From Clostridium_I sp963725425 (GTDB lineage Bacteria; Bacillota; Clostridia; Clostridiales; Clostridiaceae), in assembly GCA_963725425.1 (NCBI GenBank), contig CAVRYJ010000044.1, positions 208,869 through 272,868 on the forward strand: a DNA stretch of 64,000 nt. The letters are read 5' to 3'. Under the pieces are notes generated by a model. That model did no database searches and was not told the DNA's origin. It saw only the letters and a program-made list of their open reading frames with translations. The position numbers and the translations under genes were made by a program. Below, piece after piece: positions 7,954 to 16,551 of the stretch. Each line of letters begins with the position of its first letter. The first letter of the stretch is position 1.

Positions 7954-8883
7954 TTGGTTATGACAAAAGGAAAACAAAATATGAAAATAGCATCGAAGAT
8001 AATATCAGAAGATGATAACTTTATAATGTCTCCTAAAATAGACTTTGCATTTAAATTACTATTTGGAGATCCAAAGAATATAGATTCACTAAAATCACTT
8101 TTATGTTCTATATTAAGTATAGAAGAAGATGAACTTAATGATTTAAAGATAATCAATAATGATTTAGAAAAGCAGTTTGCTGAGGATAAAAAAGGAATTC
8201 TGGATATTAGGGCAAAAACGAAAGATGATAATGAAATAGATATAGAGATACAAATAGTATCAACGGAATATATGGCTGAAAGAACTACTTTCTATTGGTC
8301 TAAAATGTATAGTGGACAGATAAAGACAGGAGATTCTTATGATGTACTTAAGAAATGTATAACCATAAATATATTGGACTTTGAATGTATACCACTAAAT
8401 AAGATACATACTAGTTACCATATAACTGAGGATGAAACAAATTATAGACTTACTGAAGTAATGGAGATACATTATTTAGAACTACCTAAACTTGAAAAAC
8501 AGGGTATAGAAAAAAATGAAAATTCAGAAATAATCCAATGGATGGAATTTTTAGGAGCTAAATCGAAGGGAGAGATGGAAATGATAGCTTTGAAAAATAA
8601 GAGTATTAGAAAAGCATATGATGAGCTACAGGTAATAAGTAAGGATGAAAAAGCAAGATTTGCATACGAATCAAGGGAAGCTGAAATCCATGACAATGTG
8701 ACCAGGATAAAGTCTGCATCAGAAAAATCGAGAAAAGAAGGAAAAGAAGAAGGAGTAACTGAAAAAGCAATAGAAGATGCTACAAACTTTCTAAAACTTG
8801 GAATAAGTGAAGAAATGGTAGCCAAAGGAACAGGACTTACAATAGAAAAAGTACTAGAACTAAAAAAGAAAATGATAAATTAG
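7954..8883 (+). CDS. Rpn/PD-(D/E)XK nuclease family putative transposase (intact)
   Basis: 309 residues. It has the N-terminal IMSPKIDFAFKLLFGDPKN motif, and the nuclease core ILDIRAKTKDDNEIDIEIQI gives the Asp and Glu-x-Gln (EIQ) residues of PD-(D/E)XK_2 transposases. MAERTTFYWSKMYSGQI, a family signature, follows. The C-terminal third is charged and helical. TTG at 7954 is 6-7 nt after GAGGGAG; ATG at 7960 is the alternative. It is the full-length relative that identifies the 71-codon remnants at 965 and 4945. Confidence 0.85.
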   Translation: MVMTKGKQNMKIASKIISEDDNFIMSPKIDFAFKLLFGDPKNIDSLKSLLCSILSIEEDELNDLKIINNDLEKQFAEDKKGILDIRAKTKDDNEIDIEIQIVSTEYMAERTTFYWSKMYSGQIKTGDSYDVLKKCITINILDFECIPLNKIHTSYHITEDETNYRLTEVMEIHYLELPKLEKQGIEKNENSEIIQWMEFLGAKSKGEMEMIALKNKSIRKAYDELQVISKDEKARFAYESREAEIHDNVTRIKSASEKSRKEGKEEGVTEKAIEDATNFLKLGISEEMVAKGTGLTIEKVLELKKKMIN

Positions 8884-8909
8884 ATTTGCACTACTAATAG
8901 CTACCTAAC

Positions 8910-8947
8910 AAAGGATATGCAGAAAAAAAATCTGCATATCCTTTTAT
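8910..8947 (+). terminator. Rho-independent terminator
   Basis: AAAGGATATGCAGA pairs with TCTGCATATCCTTTT across an A-rich loop, ending the Rpn transcript. Confidence 0.8.
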
Positions 8948-8992
8948 ATAAAAACTGCTATAGCAATTGAGATTTAGGCATTTAGTGATGCC

Positions 8993-9232
8993 TTAGTTAA
9001 GGTCATAACTTTGTGAAGCTGAACTAGATATTTTTGCACTTTTTTTACCAATGAGTAAGCCTTTGCTTGTTGAGAAAATTTTCTTTTGGACTATAAGATC
9101 CATAAGAGTACCAATGTCTGCCTGAGCTAAAGTTGGCTGACCATTTGCATCTTCCTTTATATTATTTACAACTATAGTGAAGTATTTGCCTTCTTCTTCT
9201 GTTGTAAATTTCATAGTAAGTTTATGAGCCAT
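8993..9232 (-). CDS. DUF2922 domain protein
   Basis: 79 residues starting MAHKLTMKFTTEEEGKYFTI, then VNNIKEDANGQ and DIGTLMDLIVQKKIF, the pattern of DUF2922. The function of the family is unknown. It is often encoded beside DUF1659, YvrJ and sigma-factor genes in Firmicutes. The ATG follows AGAAAGGAGGTG at 8 nt. It is the last gene of the minus-strand module 8993-10771. The C-terminus is Ser-rich (SAKISSSASQS). Likely small, cytoplasmic and abundant given the strong ribosome site. Confidence 0.75.
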   Translation of the reverse strand: MAHKLTMKFTTEEEGKYFTIVVNNIKEDANGQPTLAQADIGTLMDLIVQKKIFSTSKGLLIGKKSAKISSSASQSYDLN

Positions 9233-9277
9233 ATGTTTTTCACCTCCTTTCTAATAGACATTCTGACCATGCCTAAA

Positions 9278-9502
9278 CTAAGCGTTAGCCAATAAACTAT
9301 TGTTAACTTTTTCTATAGCTGAAACTGGGAAATTAAGAATGTTACCAATTGCAAATGCTACATCATAAAGGTCTTGATCAGAAGCTGTTGTTACAATTTT
9401 ACTTAATGTAGTCTTTTTAACAATATTTTTCCCAGTTGCAGTTTTACCAATGTTACTTACTATAACAACAGAATTTGAAACTAAAGTTGATGTTGCTGCC
9501 AT
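9278..9502 (-). CDS. DUF1659 domain protein
   Basis: About 74 residues from MAATSTLVSNSVVIV. TGKNIVKKTTLSKIVTTASDQDLYDVA is the DUF1659 signature (here read across two pieces). The start at 9502 follows AAGGAGGG at 6 nt; an upstream in-frame ATG overlaps that ribosome site. Function unknown. Together with DUF2922 it forms a small pair downstream of a sigma-like gene, which is a recurrent arrangement in clostridia and bacilli. Confidence 0.75.
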   Translation of the reverse strand: MAATSTLVSNSVVIVSNIGKTATGKNIVKKTTLSKIVTTASDQDLYDVAFAIGNILNFPVSAIEKVNNSLLANA

Positions 9503-9525
9503 ACTATCCCTCCTTTCCATTGCAG

Positions 9526-9549
9526 GAAATAAGGATGGCTCCTTATTTC
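9526..9549. promoter_or_regulatory. Inverted repeat upstream of DUF1659
   Basis: Perfect 10-bp arms GAAATAAGGA / TCCTTATTTC around a 4-nt loop, just upstream of the DUF1659 ribosome site. It could be an operator or an RNA hairpin controlling the DUF1659-DUF2922 pair. Confidence 0.45.
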
Positions 9550-9622
9550 ACTGATTATTGTTTTTAACGGATTTTTCACCGTCATAAATATATATGCTAT
9601 TTCAAAAATTTTCCCAGTTTAT

Positions 9623-10135
9623 TTAATGCTTTTTTTTTATTTCCACCGCTTTTCTATAGTCAATATTGCATTCTAAGGCTGTGTCTTTCAATGTTTTATC
9701 ATGAAAATATACCCCTTTAATAATTCTCTTCTCATCTACTCCAAGTACATTTAAAGCTTGTACAACTCGTTTTTTATCTTCTCTGCGTATAAACTCATCT
9801 TCCAAACTGTAATCGTTTACTAACAAGCTAAGTACATCTTCATTTTGAACTTCTTTCTTGAGTTTAATCTCCTTTTTCAAAAGTGCATTATAATTATTTA
9901 TTACAGTATTTGTGCAATAAGTAGTGAATTTTTTATTGCCCAGATTATACTGGTCTACAGCCTTTAGTACAGACAAATTTCCATACTCAATCAAATCTTG
10001 TAAATCATAAGATGGAATCATATACCTAGTTGCATGCTTTATTATAAAGTATTTAAATTTCGTTATAATATCTTCCATGGCTTCTTCATTACCATTCTTA
10101 GCAATTTTAACAAGTTCTTCTATTATAAAAACCAC
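9623..10135 (-). CDS. Sigma-70 family RNA polymerase sigma factor (small, alternative type)
   Basis: About 170 residues. Region 2 is visible (FIIKHATRYMIPSYDLQDLIEYGNLS, then YNLGNKKFTTYCTNTVINNY), with a short region 4 (LKDTALECNIDYRKAVEIKKK). It is of the size of phage-type or toxin-type clostridial sigma factors. The stop after KKKH comes right after an A9 run (T9 on the plus strand near 9630). One more A gives KKKALNKLGKFLK ending at 9597, the usual sigma C-terminus, so a homopolymer error or deletion is likely. The GTG start at 10135 overlaps the AAAGGTGG ribosome site, so the true start is uncertain. It probably drives DUF1659-DUF2922 or phage-like genes elsewhere. Confidence 0.75.
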   Translation of the reverse strand: MVFIIEELVKIAKNGNEEAMEDIITKFKYFIIKHATRYMIPSYDLQDLIEYGNLSVLKAVDQYNLGNKKFTTYCTNTVINNYNALLKKEIKLKKEVQNEDVLSLLVNDYSLEDEFIRREDKKRVVQALNVLGVDEKRIIKGVYFHDKTLKDTALECNIDYRKAVEIKKKH

Positions 10136-10201
10136 CTTTCATATAGAATTCACTCCATAACTTTCTTTAAAAATATTTCATCCTTTTTTTCTCTGTATTT
10201 T

Positions 10202-10771
10202 TCAAATGTGATTTTCTGAATTTTTTATGAGACTACACATCTCAGTTATTCTACTGTAGGTTATTTCATCATACCTGGCCATTAAATCTGGAATCTTCAT
10301 ATTAGTGGTTATTATTAATGGTAATTTAGATGAAATCCTTTTTTCAATAACCATATATATGAGAGCTCTTGTCCACCTATTATCTTCTTCACGTCCTAGA
10401 TCATCTAATATGAGCAAATCTGTATTTTCTAAGGCATTTATTATGGGTAATAGTCCTTTATCTCCAAAGCTTCTTTTACTTTTTGATATCTGTGACATTA
10501 GATCTGTGGTACTAACAAATGCCACAGGAACTAATTTGCTTAGTAATTCATTAGCTATGCATGAGGAAAAATATGTTTTGCCAGTGCCAGGTTCACCGCA
10601 TATAAGCATTCCAAGATTATTAATTTTCATTTCTTCAAACTTTGTAATGTATTGGGTTGCTAGTTTAAACCATTTTTCATTCCCAAGTTCATGATTCCAA
10701 TTTTTTAATTTGCAAGTTTTGAAGTTTTCATTCATCATGCTATTAACAATAACATTTTTAACCTGAATCAT
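10202..10771 (-). CDS. DnaC-like AAA+ ATPase (helicase loader type)
   Basis: 189 residues with Walker A GEPGTGKT, Walker B LLILDDLG and sensor-1 ITTN, as in DnaC/IstB-type ATPases. The N-terminal zinc or helicase-binding domain of full loaders is short here. The stop after KNSENHI is premature. In the next frame the sequence continues ITFEKYREKKDEIFLKKVME to a stop at 10150, a normal DnaC-type tail. A one-base shift near 10217 therefore breaks the gene. With that extension it ends 15 nt before the sigma-factor start, so the two form an operon. It is divergent from the XRE repressor, as in phage early regions. Confidence 0.75.
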   Translation of the reverse strand: MIQVKNVIVNSMMNENFKTCKLKNWNHELGNEKWFKLATQYITKFEEMKINNLGMLICGEPGTGKTYFSSCIANELLSKLVPVAFVSTTDLMSQISKSKRSFGDKGLLPIINALENTDLLILDDLGREEDNRWTRALIYMVIEKRISSKLPLIITTNMKIPDLMARYDEITYSRITEMCSLIKNSENHI

Positions 10772-10825
10772 TGATTACTCCCCCTTTACTATTCAACCAT
10801 TTAATTATATATTTTACTTAATATG

Positions 10826-10925
10826 TCAAATCATATTTGATATCTTAATATTATATCTGAAAATATGATTTGTCAATATGAAATCATAAAAATATTTTGA
10901 CAAATGGCATTTGCGGTAGCATAAT
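10826..10925. promoter_or_regulatory. Divergent promoters and operators of the phage-like module
   Basis: Rightward promoter for the XRE gene: TTGACA at 10897 and CATAAT at 10920, 17-bp spacing, with the palindrome AAATGGCATTT between them. Leftward promoter for the DnaC operon: TTGACA complement at 10871-10876 and TAATAT complement at 10848-10853, 17-bp spacing. Perfect palindrome TCAAATCATATTTGA lies at 10826-10840, and related ATATGAT/ATTTGTCAA half-sites are spread between. This is the expected layout for an autoregulating XRE repressor. Confidence 0.65.
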
Positions 10926-10943
10926 AATATAAGAGGTGATATC

Positions 10944-11516
10944 ATGTTAAGAAATAATATAAAAAAGGCTAGAATTGAACTTGGTATTAGTCAAAGAGAA
11001 CTGGGCAGAATAATAGGTAAAACAGGTCAGTACATATCCTATCTGGAAAGTAACATTAAAAGTAATCCAAGCCTAGATGTTTTAGAAAAAATTGCTGAAG
11101 CCTTAAATGTTCAAATAAATTATCTCATTGGATCTTCAGAATATAAAGAATTCAATAGTCAAGCTGTTCAAGATAACCTTATAAATATAATAAAAATGTC
11201 AGACAATAAAAATCATATTTATTCTAAGTTAATTAGAGGCACCATTGACACAGCTTTTCTAACTATAAACGATTTTGATGAAAGCAAAGATTATGATGCT
11301 CTAAAGATTATTAATGCATTATATAAGAATATATTTGAATTAAAAGTTGCCTGTAAGAATAGCAAATTTTACAATGCATTATCCTTATCAGAACTTGACA
11401 ACATAGAAGATTATTATAAAAATATTAAGGAAAAAAACAATGGTCTTATAGATGAGCTTTATAAATCCTTAACTAAAGAGAAAGATGGCAAACATAGTCC
11501 TGACCGTAGGAAATGA
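10944..11516 (+). CDS. XRE-family transcriptional regulator (phage-repressor-like)
   Basis: 190 residues. The N-terminal HTH_3 domain (residues about 5-62) includes IKKARIELGISQRELGRII and GQYISYLESN, ending in NVQINYLIG. The C-terminal 120 residues are helical and unassigned; no LexA-like Ser-Lys peptidase motif is visible. RBS AGAGGTG lies 8 nt upstream. It is divergent from the DnaC-sigma-DUF operon, so it probably represses that operon and itself through the palindromes at 10826-10920. Confidence 0.8.
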   Translation: MLRNNIKKARIELGISQRELGRIIGKTGQYISYLESNIKSNPSLDVLEKIAEALNVQINYLIGSSEYKEFNSQAVQDNLINIIKMSDNKNHIYSKLIRGTIDTAFLTINDFDESKDYDALKIINALYKNIFELKVACKNSKFYNALSLSELDNIEDYYKNIKEKNNGLIDELYKSLTKEKDGKHSPDRRK

Positions 11517-11624
11517 AGGATAAAATAATTAATAAAAGATGAAAAGAGAATGGTAATTTTCAGAGATGGTTCTCTTTGTGTTATAATAGATATTGTGACA
11601 AAAATTCTTGCGAGGTGATTTTTT

Positions 11625-12026
11625 ATGAAAAAATTTTTATACATTGGTATGGTATTAGTTATAGCAATATCATTAGCCGCATGCGGTTCTAAAACGTCTA
11701 CTAATGCTACTACTAAAGCTACTACTAATGTTAAGACAACCTATACTAAGGAGTTAAAATATCTTCCAGAGTATAGTGCAGTGAAAGCAACTTCATTTAC
11801 AGCAGCAACAAAAAAGGCACCACTTGCTACTATAAAATATACTATTAAGAACACAACAGATACTAAGGTTTATAATAATTATGAAAGTATCCTAAAAAAT
11901 GATGGTTGGACTATTACAAAAGGGCAAAAATATTTTAGTATTTCATCTAAAAAAGATAAACACATAGCAAATGTTTTAATTCAGAAAACAGGAAAAGATA
12001 TAATATTAATGGTTATATCTAAGTAA
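11625..12026 (+). CDS. Small lipoprotein
   Basis: 133 residues with a signal peptide and lipobox (IAISLAAC, cleavage before Cys about 20), then a Thr/Asn-rich linker and a mixed fold of about 90 residues. Anchored to the outer face of the membrane. RBS GCGAGGTG lies upstream. No known domain was recognised. The next gene at 12061 also encodes a membrane-anchored protein and is likely co-transcribed (34-bp gap with a GAGGAGAG site). Confidence 0.7.
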   Translation: MKKFLYIGMVLVIAISLAACGSKTSTNATTKATTNVKTTYTKELKYLPEYSAVKATSFTAATKKAPLATIKYTIKNTTDTKVYNNYESILKNDGWTITKGQKYFSISSKKDKHIANVLIQKTGKDIILMVISK

Positions 12027-12060
12027 GGCATTGGTAAAAAGTTAAGAGGAGAGATTCTAA

Positions 12061-12504
12061 ATGACGAAAAAAGGAAAAATGACCATAGGAACAATAGTAT
12101 GTATTATAGTAATTATTATAGCTGCAATATGCTACCATAATTATAATAAAAGTGAAAATACAGCAGCACAAACAGCACCAGTTTATAACTTGATTAAAGT
12201 GGAGTATTTTAAAGAAGGTACTTATAATGATTATAAGGTATTGCTTACTAGCCCAAGCATTGCATTACCACAAAAACAATTTCAGGCAAATCAAAAGGTA
12301 AATAAGCCTAGTGTTGTTTTTAAATATGATTCTAAAACACCAGAATCTATAAGAAAACATTTAAAGGCTATAGAACAAGGAACTGATGGTAATACATATA
12401 AGGTTTATTATCTTCAGAACGTAAATAGTACTAAAGATCTTAGTGATGCAATGTGCTGGACAGTAACAAAGGAAAATGGTAAATGGTTGATAAAAAATAA
12501 TTAG
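12061..12504 (+). CDS. Membrane-anchored hypothetical protein
   Basis: 147 residues with one N-terminal transmembrane segment (IGTIVCIIVIIIAAICY, residues 8-25) and an extracellular domain of about 115 residues ending CWTVTKENGKWLIKNN. That ending resembles those of NTF2-like/DUF4878 extracellular domains, though I cannot assign one. It follows the lipoprotein gene in the same direction. Confidence 0.6.
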   Translation: MTKKGKMTIGTIVCIIVIIIAAICYHNYNKSENTAAQTAPVYNLIKVEYFKEGTYNDYKVLLTSPSIALPQKQFQANQKVNKPSVVFKYDSKTPESIRKHLKAIEQGTDGNTYKVYYLQNVNSTKDLSDAMCWTVTKENGKWLIKNN

Positions 12505-12529
12505 CAGTAAAGGAAATAAATTGACAATG

Positions 12530-12712
12530 GACAATTGTCAAAAGAGAGTTGAGAATTGAGAGTGGAAAGTGGAGAGTTAATGTTGATTTTATGTAGCAAA
12601 GCTACGTAAAATCTAATATTTAATATTTAAAAGTTAATTGCTAGTTTTTCTGAGCAAAGCGAGGAAAAACATCATTAACTTTCCACTTTCAATTTTCAAT
12701 TCTCAACTTTTT
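12530..12712. repeat. Heptamer-armed two-hairpin interspersed element, copy 1
   Basis: The left arm is built of 7-bp units (GAGTTGA GAATTGA GAGTGGA AAGTGGA) and the right arm of their complements (TCCACTT TCAATTT TCAATTC TCAACTT). Between them sit two hairpins: GATTTTATGTAGC-aaa-GCTACGTAAAATC (12585-12613) and GTTTTTCTGAGC-aaa-GCGAGGAAAAAC (12644-12670). Related copies occur near 14.2, 14.75, 28.5, 41.65 and 56.0 kb. Folded, the element would form a cloverleaf-like structure. Confidence 0.75.
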
Positions 12713-12849
12713 ATATATCATTCCTAAAAGCTGAAAACAAATAAATATACTATACTTCCTTCATATTTAGTATAATATAAATAACATTGACATTTTTAGT
12801 ATAATATAAATACAATGGAAATTAAAAAATATGTATGAAGGGAGAAGCC

Positions 12850-14115
12850 ATGAGAATAAAAACAAAGTTTAGTTCTGTATTATTGAGTTTTATATTAATT
12901 TTTAGTGCTTTTAATGGTGTAATAGTAAAAGCAGATGTAGCCACAACAACAACGGCTGCCAGTCCTTTAGAGCAAGGAAGGGAAATAATTAAAGATTATT
13001 ACCTAGAAACTGTTCCTAATTCAGTTTTAAATAAGACAAGTCTAACAGATATAGTTAGTGGTTTGAAGGATCCATATTCACACTATTTTACAGCAAAAGA
13101 GTATTCTGATTTTGTGAATAGCATAAATAATAGCTTTTGTGGTATTGGTATTACTATGAATATAGTACCAGAAGGTGCTAAGGTAATAGAGGTCATTGAT
13201 GGTTCACCTGCACTAGAGGCTGGGGTTAAGGCTGGAGACGTAATAACTGAGGCAGATGGGCATAATCTTGCCGGTCTTACTAATGATCAGATTGTTTCTT
13301 ATGTAAAAGGAGTAGCAGGCACTACTATAGACATTAAGTTAAAAAGAGGACAGAACATATTAGAATTTAAAATTGTTAGAAAACAGATAGATCTTCCTAC
13401 GGTAGAGGGAACGGTACTTAATAATAATATTGGATATATAGATCTAGCTTCCTTTGGGGAGAACACTGGTGCTGAATTTAGTTCAGTATTAAGTAAAATG
13501 CCCAATGTGGATAGCTACATAATAGATTTAAGATATGATGGAGGTGGATATATTAGTACTGCTCAGGATATTGCTGGATATTTTATTGGAAATAATCCTG
13601 TAGTACAGTTAACTGATAAAACTGGTGCTACTCAAATTGCTTATGGAGCTGATCATAAGGTTATTTCGGACAAGCCTATTATTTTTCTAGTAAATGAAGA
13701 CACTGCCAGTGCATCAGAAATATTGTCTGCTGCAGTTAAGGATTATGGTAAGGCTTATTTCATAGGTACGAAAACTTATGGTAAGGGTGTTGCACAGGTG
13801 ATGTTTCCACTATCGGATGGAAGCGTATTAAAGCTTACTACTTTTAAATTTGTATCACCTTACGGAAATGAGATAAATAAGGTAGGAATAACCCCAGATT
13901 TAGTTCTTGATGATAAATATTTAAATTCCATAGACCCACTTAAGACCGCAGAAATTTTACTAAGTAGTTCTGCTAGTAGTGATAAAACCGGAGTTACAAG
14001 ACTAGACCTTGGCAGTAAAAGCTTTCAGATAAGCCCACAAATTTTAAAAGACCCAGAATACGTGCAAGAGGCAAATTACCTTATGAATTACGCTCAAAAG
14101 ACAAAAGACAAGTGA
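12850..14115 (+). CDS. Secreted S41-family C-terminal processing peptidase (CtpA-like)
   Basis: About 421 residues. A signal peptide of about 28 residues is followed by a Thr-rich linker. The PDZ domain (GIGITMNIVPEGAKVIEVI onward) covers about residues 95-180. The S41 protease domain contains the catalytic Ser in NEDTASASEIL and the Lys in TKTYGKGVAQ. It cleaves extracellular or membrane proteins near their C-terminus using a Ser-Lys dyad. ATG at 12850 follows AAGGGAG at 7 nt; the ATG at 12835 has no ribosome site. Both flanks carry copies of the heptamer repeat element, and the 3' end reads directly into one (KDK, then GACAAGT units). Confidence 0.85.
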   Translation: MRIKTKFSSVLLSFILIFSAFNGVIVKADVATTTTAASPLEQGREIIKDYYLETVPNSVLNKTSLTDIVSGLKDPYSHYFTAKEYSDFVNSINNSFCGIGITMNIVPEGAKVIEVIDGSPALEAGVKAGDVITEADGHNLAGLTNDQIVSYVKGVAGTTIDIKLKRGQNILEFKIVRKQIDLPTVEGTVLNNNIGYIDLASFGENTGAEFSSVLSKMPNVDSYIIDLRYDGGGYISTAQDIAGYFIGNNPVVQLTDKTGATQIAYGADHKVISDKPIIFLVNEDTASASEILSAAVKDYGKAYFIGTKTYGKGVAQVMFPLSDGSVLKLTTFKFVSPYGNEINKVGITPDLVLDDKYLNSIDPLKTAEILLSSSASSDKTGVTRLDLGSKSFQISPQILKDPEYVQEANYLMNYAQKTKDK

Positions 14116-14314
14116 CAAGTCAATGGACAATTGACAAAGGACAATGGACAATTGACAATTGAGAGTGGAGAGTGGAGAGTGGAGAGTGGAGAGTCAATGT
14201 TGATTTTATGTAGCAAAGCTACGTAAAATCTAAAACTAATTGCTAGTTTTTCTGAGCAAAGCGAAGAAAAACATCATTAACTCTCAACTTTCAATTTTCA
14301 ATTCTCAACTTTTT
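14103..14314. repeat. Heptamer-armed two-hairpin interspersed element, copy 2
   Basis: Starts within the last codons of the protease gene with 7-bp units GACAAGT, GACAATT and AAGGACA, then several GAGAGTG units. The two conserved hairpins and the complementary arm ending TCTCAACTTTTT follow. The left arm is longer than in copy 1, showing unit-number variation. Confidence 0.75.
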
Positions 14315-14383
14315 CAAGTAAACAGCTGGCAGTTGGTTTTTCACAAATAATTCTTTTTAACCTTTATAATGGGGAGGATATAA

Positions 14384-14635
14384 TTGAATTTAAAAAATAT
14401 TTTATTTAAAATAATTCTAATAGCAATAGCGCTATTTGATGTTTATTTCATTAGATATATTATTATTTACAACCCATATAAAAATAATATTGCACTTACA
14501 ATTGTAATGTTTTTAGGTTCAAGTGTTGTAGTATTGGGTCAATACAGGTCTACAGATAGACAATTCATTACATCTATTTGCAGTATCAGTATAGTTATTT
14601 TGACATTAACAAGTTTAATAAGAACAATGATGTGA
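14384..14635 (+). CDS. Small membrane protein
   Basis: 83 residues with three hydrophobic segments (IILIAIALFDVYFIRYIII, IALTIVMFLGSSVVVLG, ICSISIVILTLTSLI). TTG start 6 nt after GGGGAGG. No recognised family. It stands alone between two copies of the repeat element and is followed by a strong hairpin. Confidence 0.55.
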   Translation: MNLKNILFKIILIAIALFDVYFIRYIIIYNPYKNNIALTIVMFLGSSVVVLGQYRSTDRQFITSICSISIVILTLTSLIRTMM

Positions 14636-14662
14636 ATTTTAACCTTTTTAAAATATACGAAA

Positions 14663-14698
14663 GGGGCTGTTGCACTAAGAAATTAGTGCAACAGCCCC
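14663..14698. terminator. Long perfect hairpin
   Basis: GGGGCTGTTGCACTAA / TTAGTGCAACAGCCCC, 16-bp stem with a GAAA loop. No long T run follows on the plus strand. It sits between the small membrane gene and a partial repeat element. It is likely a terminator, but its end sequence also resembles transposon termini. Confidence 0.6.
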
Positions 14699-14699
14699 T

Positions 14700-14834
14700 A
14701 AAATTTAATTGTTAGCTTTTCTGAGCAAAGCGAGGAAAAACATCATTAACTCTCCACTTTCAAATTTTAATTCTCAACTTTTTCAAGTAAATAATTGTGA
14801 ATTGTGAATTGTCCATTGTCAATTCTTAACTTTC
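14700..14834. repeat. Partial copy of the heptamer/two-hairpin element
   Basis: Only the second hairpin (CTTTTCTGAGC-aaa-GCGAGGAAAAA) and the right heptamer arm are present, followed by GTGAATT and CATTGTC-type 7-mers. The left half, where the other hairpin would lie, is replaced by the hairpin at 14663-14698. Confidence 0.6.
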
Positions 14835-14845
14835 TTTTATCTCTG

Positions 14846-16525
14846 CTACTTAATAGTGACTCCCGTTGCATGTTGCACAACAGTTACATTGCAGGTAGCT
14901 TTTTTAGTTGTATCAAAAAGTGAAGTTGCAGTTATTACTGCAGTTCCTCCAGATTCTGGAGTTACCTTACCGTTTGAATCAACACTTGCTACGCTAGAAT
15001 TGCTACTCGTCCACATAACCGTCTTTACGCTAAGGGTGTTAGGCCTCAACACCGCTGTTAAGGTTACAGAGGGATCAGTTATATTATTAAACGTTAAACT
15101 GCTTTTGTTAAGGGTAATGCTAGTAGTAACTGCTGTTGCAGGTACGGAAACAAAAAACAATGTTGTATAACCTCTATCTACTGTTTGTACACTAATAGTT
15201 GAGTTGCCAACTGCCGTTGCAGTTATAACACCGGCTGCACTGACATTAGCTATAGAGGGATTGCTACTGCTATAGGTTACGGATTTGTCTGAAGCATTTG
15301 TTGGAGCTATAACAGGACTTATGGTCACGGTAGCTCCAATTTTTAAAGTCGCTTGATACTTTTTTAGAGTTATTCCCGTTACATCTTCCTTTGTTACAGT
15401 GACAAAGCAAGCATCGGCACAGCTGCCATCAACTGTTTGCACTTTAATAAGAGCAGAACCTACTGCTATTGGGGTTACTACACCTGAGGCACTTACCGTA
15501 GCAATGGTATTGTCACTGCTGCTCCAAGTTACGGTTTTGTTTACAGCGGTACTTGGAGTTATAACTTCAGTTAGGGTAAAAGTAGTGCCCAAGGTCATAG
15601 ATTCTTCATGTGCATTTAAAGTTATTCCATATGGATGGATTGTAGTATCTACTGATGAAGTTACAGTTACGCTGCAGGTAGCTTTTTTAGTTGAATCCAA
15701 GGCTGAGGTTCCGGTTATTGTTGCAGTTCCTGCAGATTGTGGGGTTACATTACCATTTGAATCCACACTGGCGATGTTACTATTACTACTTGTCCAAAGA
15801 ACAGTCCTTACTGAGAGATTGTCAGGCATAAGTTTAGCTCCAAGCTTTACGGATGTATCACCTGTTTTAAATTTTAAACTACTGTTACTGAGAGTGATGC
15901 TATCCACTGTGGCAGGCACGTAAACTATAAATAATGTTGTATACCCTCTATCTACCGTTTGTACACTAATAATTGAGCTACCAATGGCGGTTGCAGTTAT
16001 AACACCCGCTGCACTTACTTTAGCTACAGAGGGATTGCTACTGCTATAGGTTACGGATTTGTTTGAAGCATCTGTTGGAGCTACAACTGGACTCACCGTG
16101 ACGGTAGCTCCAATTTTTAAAGTTGCTTGATACTTTTTTAGAGTTATTCCCGTTACAGCCACATTGGTCACAGTGACATAGCAGAAAGCAGCATATCCAC
16201 CATCTACTGCTTGCACTTTAATAAGAGCAGTACCTGCTGCTATTGGGGTTACAACACCGGTTTGACTTACAGTAGCGATTGTATTGTCACTACTGCTCCA
16301 AATTACAGCTTTGTTTACAGCAGTGCTTGGTGATACAGTGGATGTTAGAGTTACCGTAGCGCCTCCTGCAATCAAATTTAAAGTTTTGGAGGAAGTAGCT
16401 ACAGTAGTGGAACTAGTTACTCCAAAAGCTACATTAGTATTATAAAAAGATGTTTGAAAAAACAATGTGATTATAAAAATTACTAATAAGCTTTTTGAAA
16501 TAGTTGTTTTACGTATAATTTTCAA
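14846..16525 (-). CDS. Secreted protein with tandem Big_2 (bacterial Ig-like) domains
   Basis: 559 residues. The signal peptide covers about residues 1-35. About six Big_2 domains of 80-90 residues follow, each with VTLxxxLxPxxAxNKxVxWSSS and a GxATItxxTxD-type core. Several domains are near-duplicates (the WSSSDNTIATVS and KYQATLKIGATVT segments recur), showing internal duplication. The last domain stops after its first strand (HATGVTIK), so the C-terminus may be truncated. TTG start 9 nt after GGGAGG. Probably a cell-surface structural or adhesive protein. It follows the ChW-LRR gene at 16552 in the same direction with a 26-bp gap. Confidence 0.85.
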   Translation of the reverse strand: MKIIRKTTISKSLLVIFIITLFFQTSFYNTNVAFGVTSSTTVATSSKTLNLIAGGATVTLTSTVSPSTAVNKAVIWSSSDNTIATVSQTGVVTPIAAGTALIKVQAVDGGYAAFCYVTVTNVAVTGITLKKYQATLKIGATVTVSPVVAPTDASNKSVTYSSSNPSVAKVSAAGVITATAIGSSIISVQTVDRGYTTLFIVYVPATVDSITLSNSSLKFKTGDTSVKLGAKLMPDNLSVRTVLWTSSNSNIASVDSNGNVTPQSAGTATITGTSALDSTKKATCSVTVTSSVDTTIHPYGITLNAHEESMTLGTTFTLTEVITPSTAVNKTVTWSSSDNTIATVSASGVVTPIAVGSALIKVQTVDGSCADACFVTVTKEDVTGITLKKYQATLKIGATVTISPVIAPTNASDKSVTYSSSNPSIANVSAAGVITATAVGNSTISVQTVDRGYTTLFFVSVPATAVTTSITLNKSSLTFNNITDPSVTLTAVLRPNTLSVKTVMWTSSNSSVASVDSNGKVTPESGGTAVITATSLFDTTKKATCNVTVVQHATGVTIK

Positions 16526-16551
16526 ATTCTAACCTCCCTTGTTAAATTGCC

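Noticed and set aside
14856..15923. Long plus-strand frames opposite the Big_2 gene
   Set aside because: They lie antisense to a repetitive secreted protein, have no ribosome sites and encode low-complexity hydrophobic sequence; they mirror the Big_2 codons.
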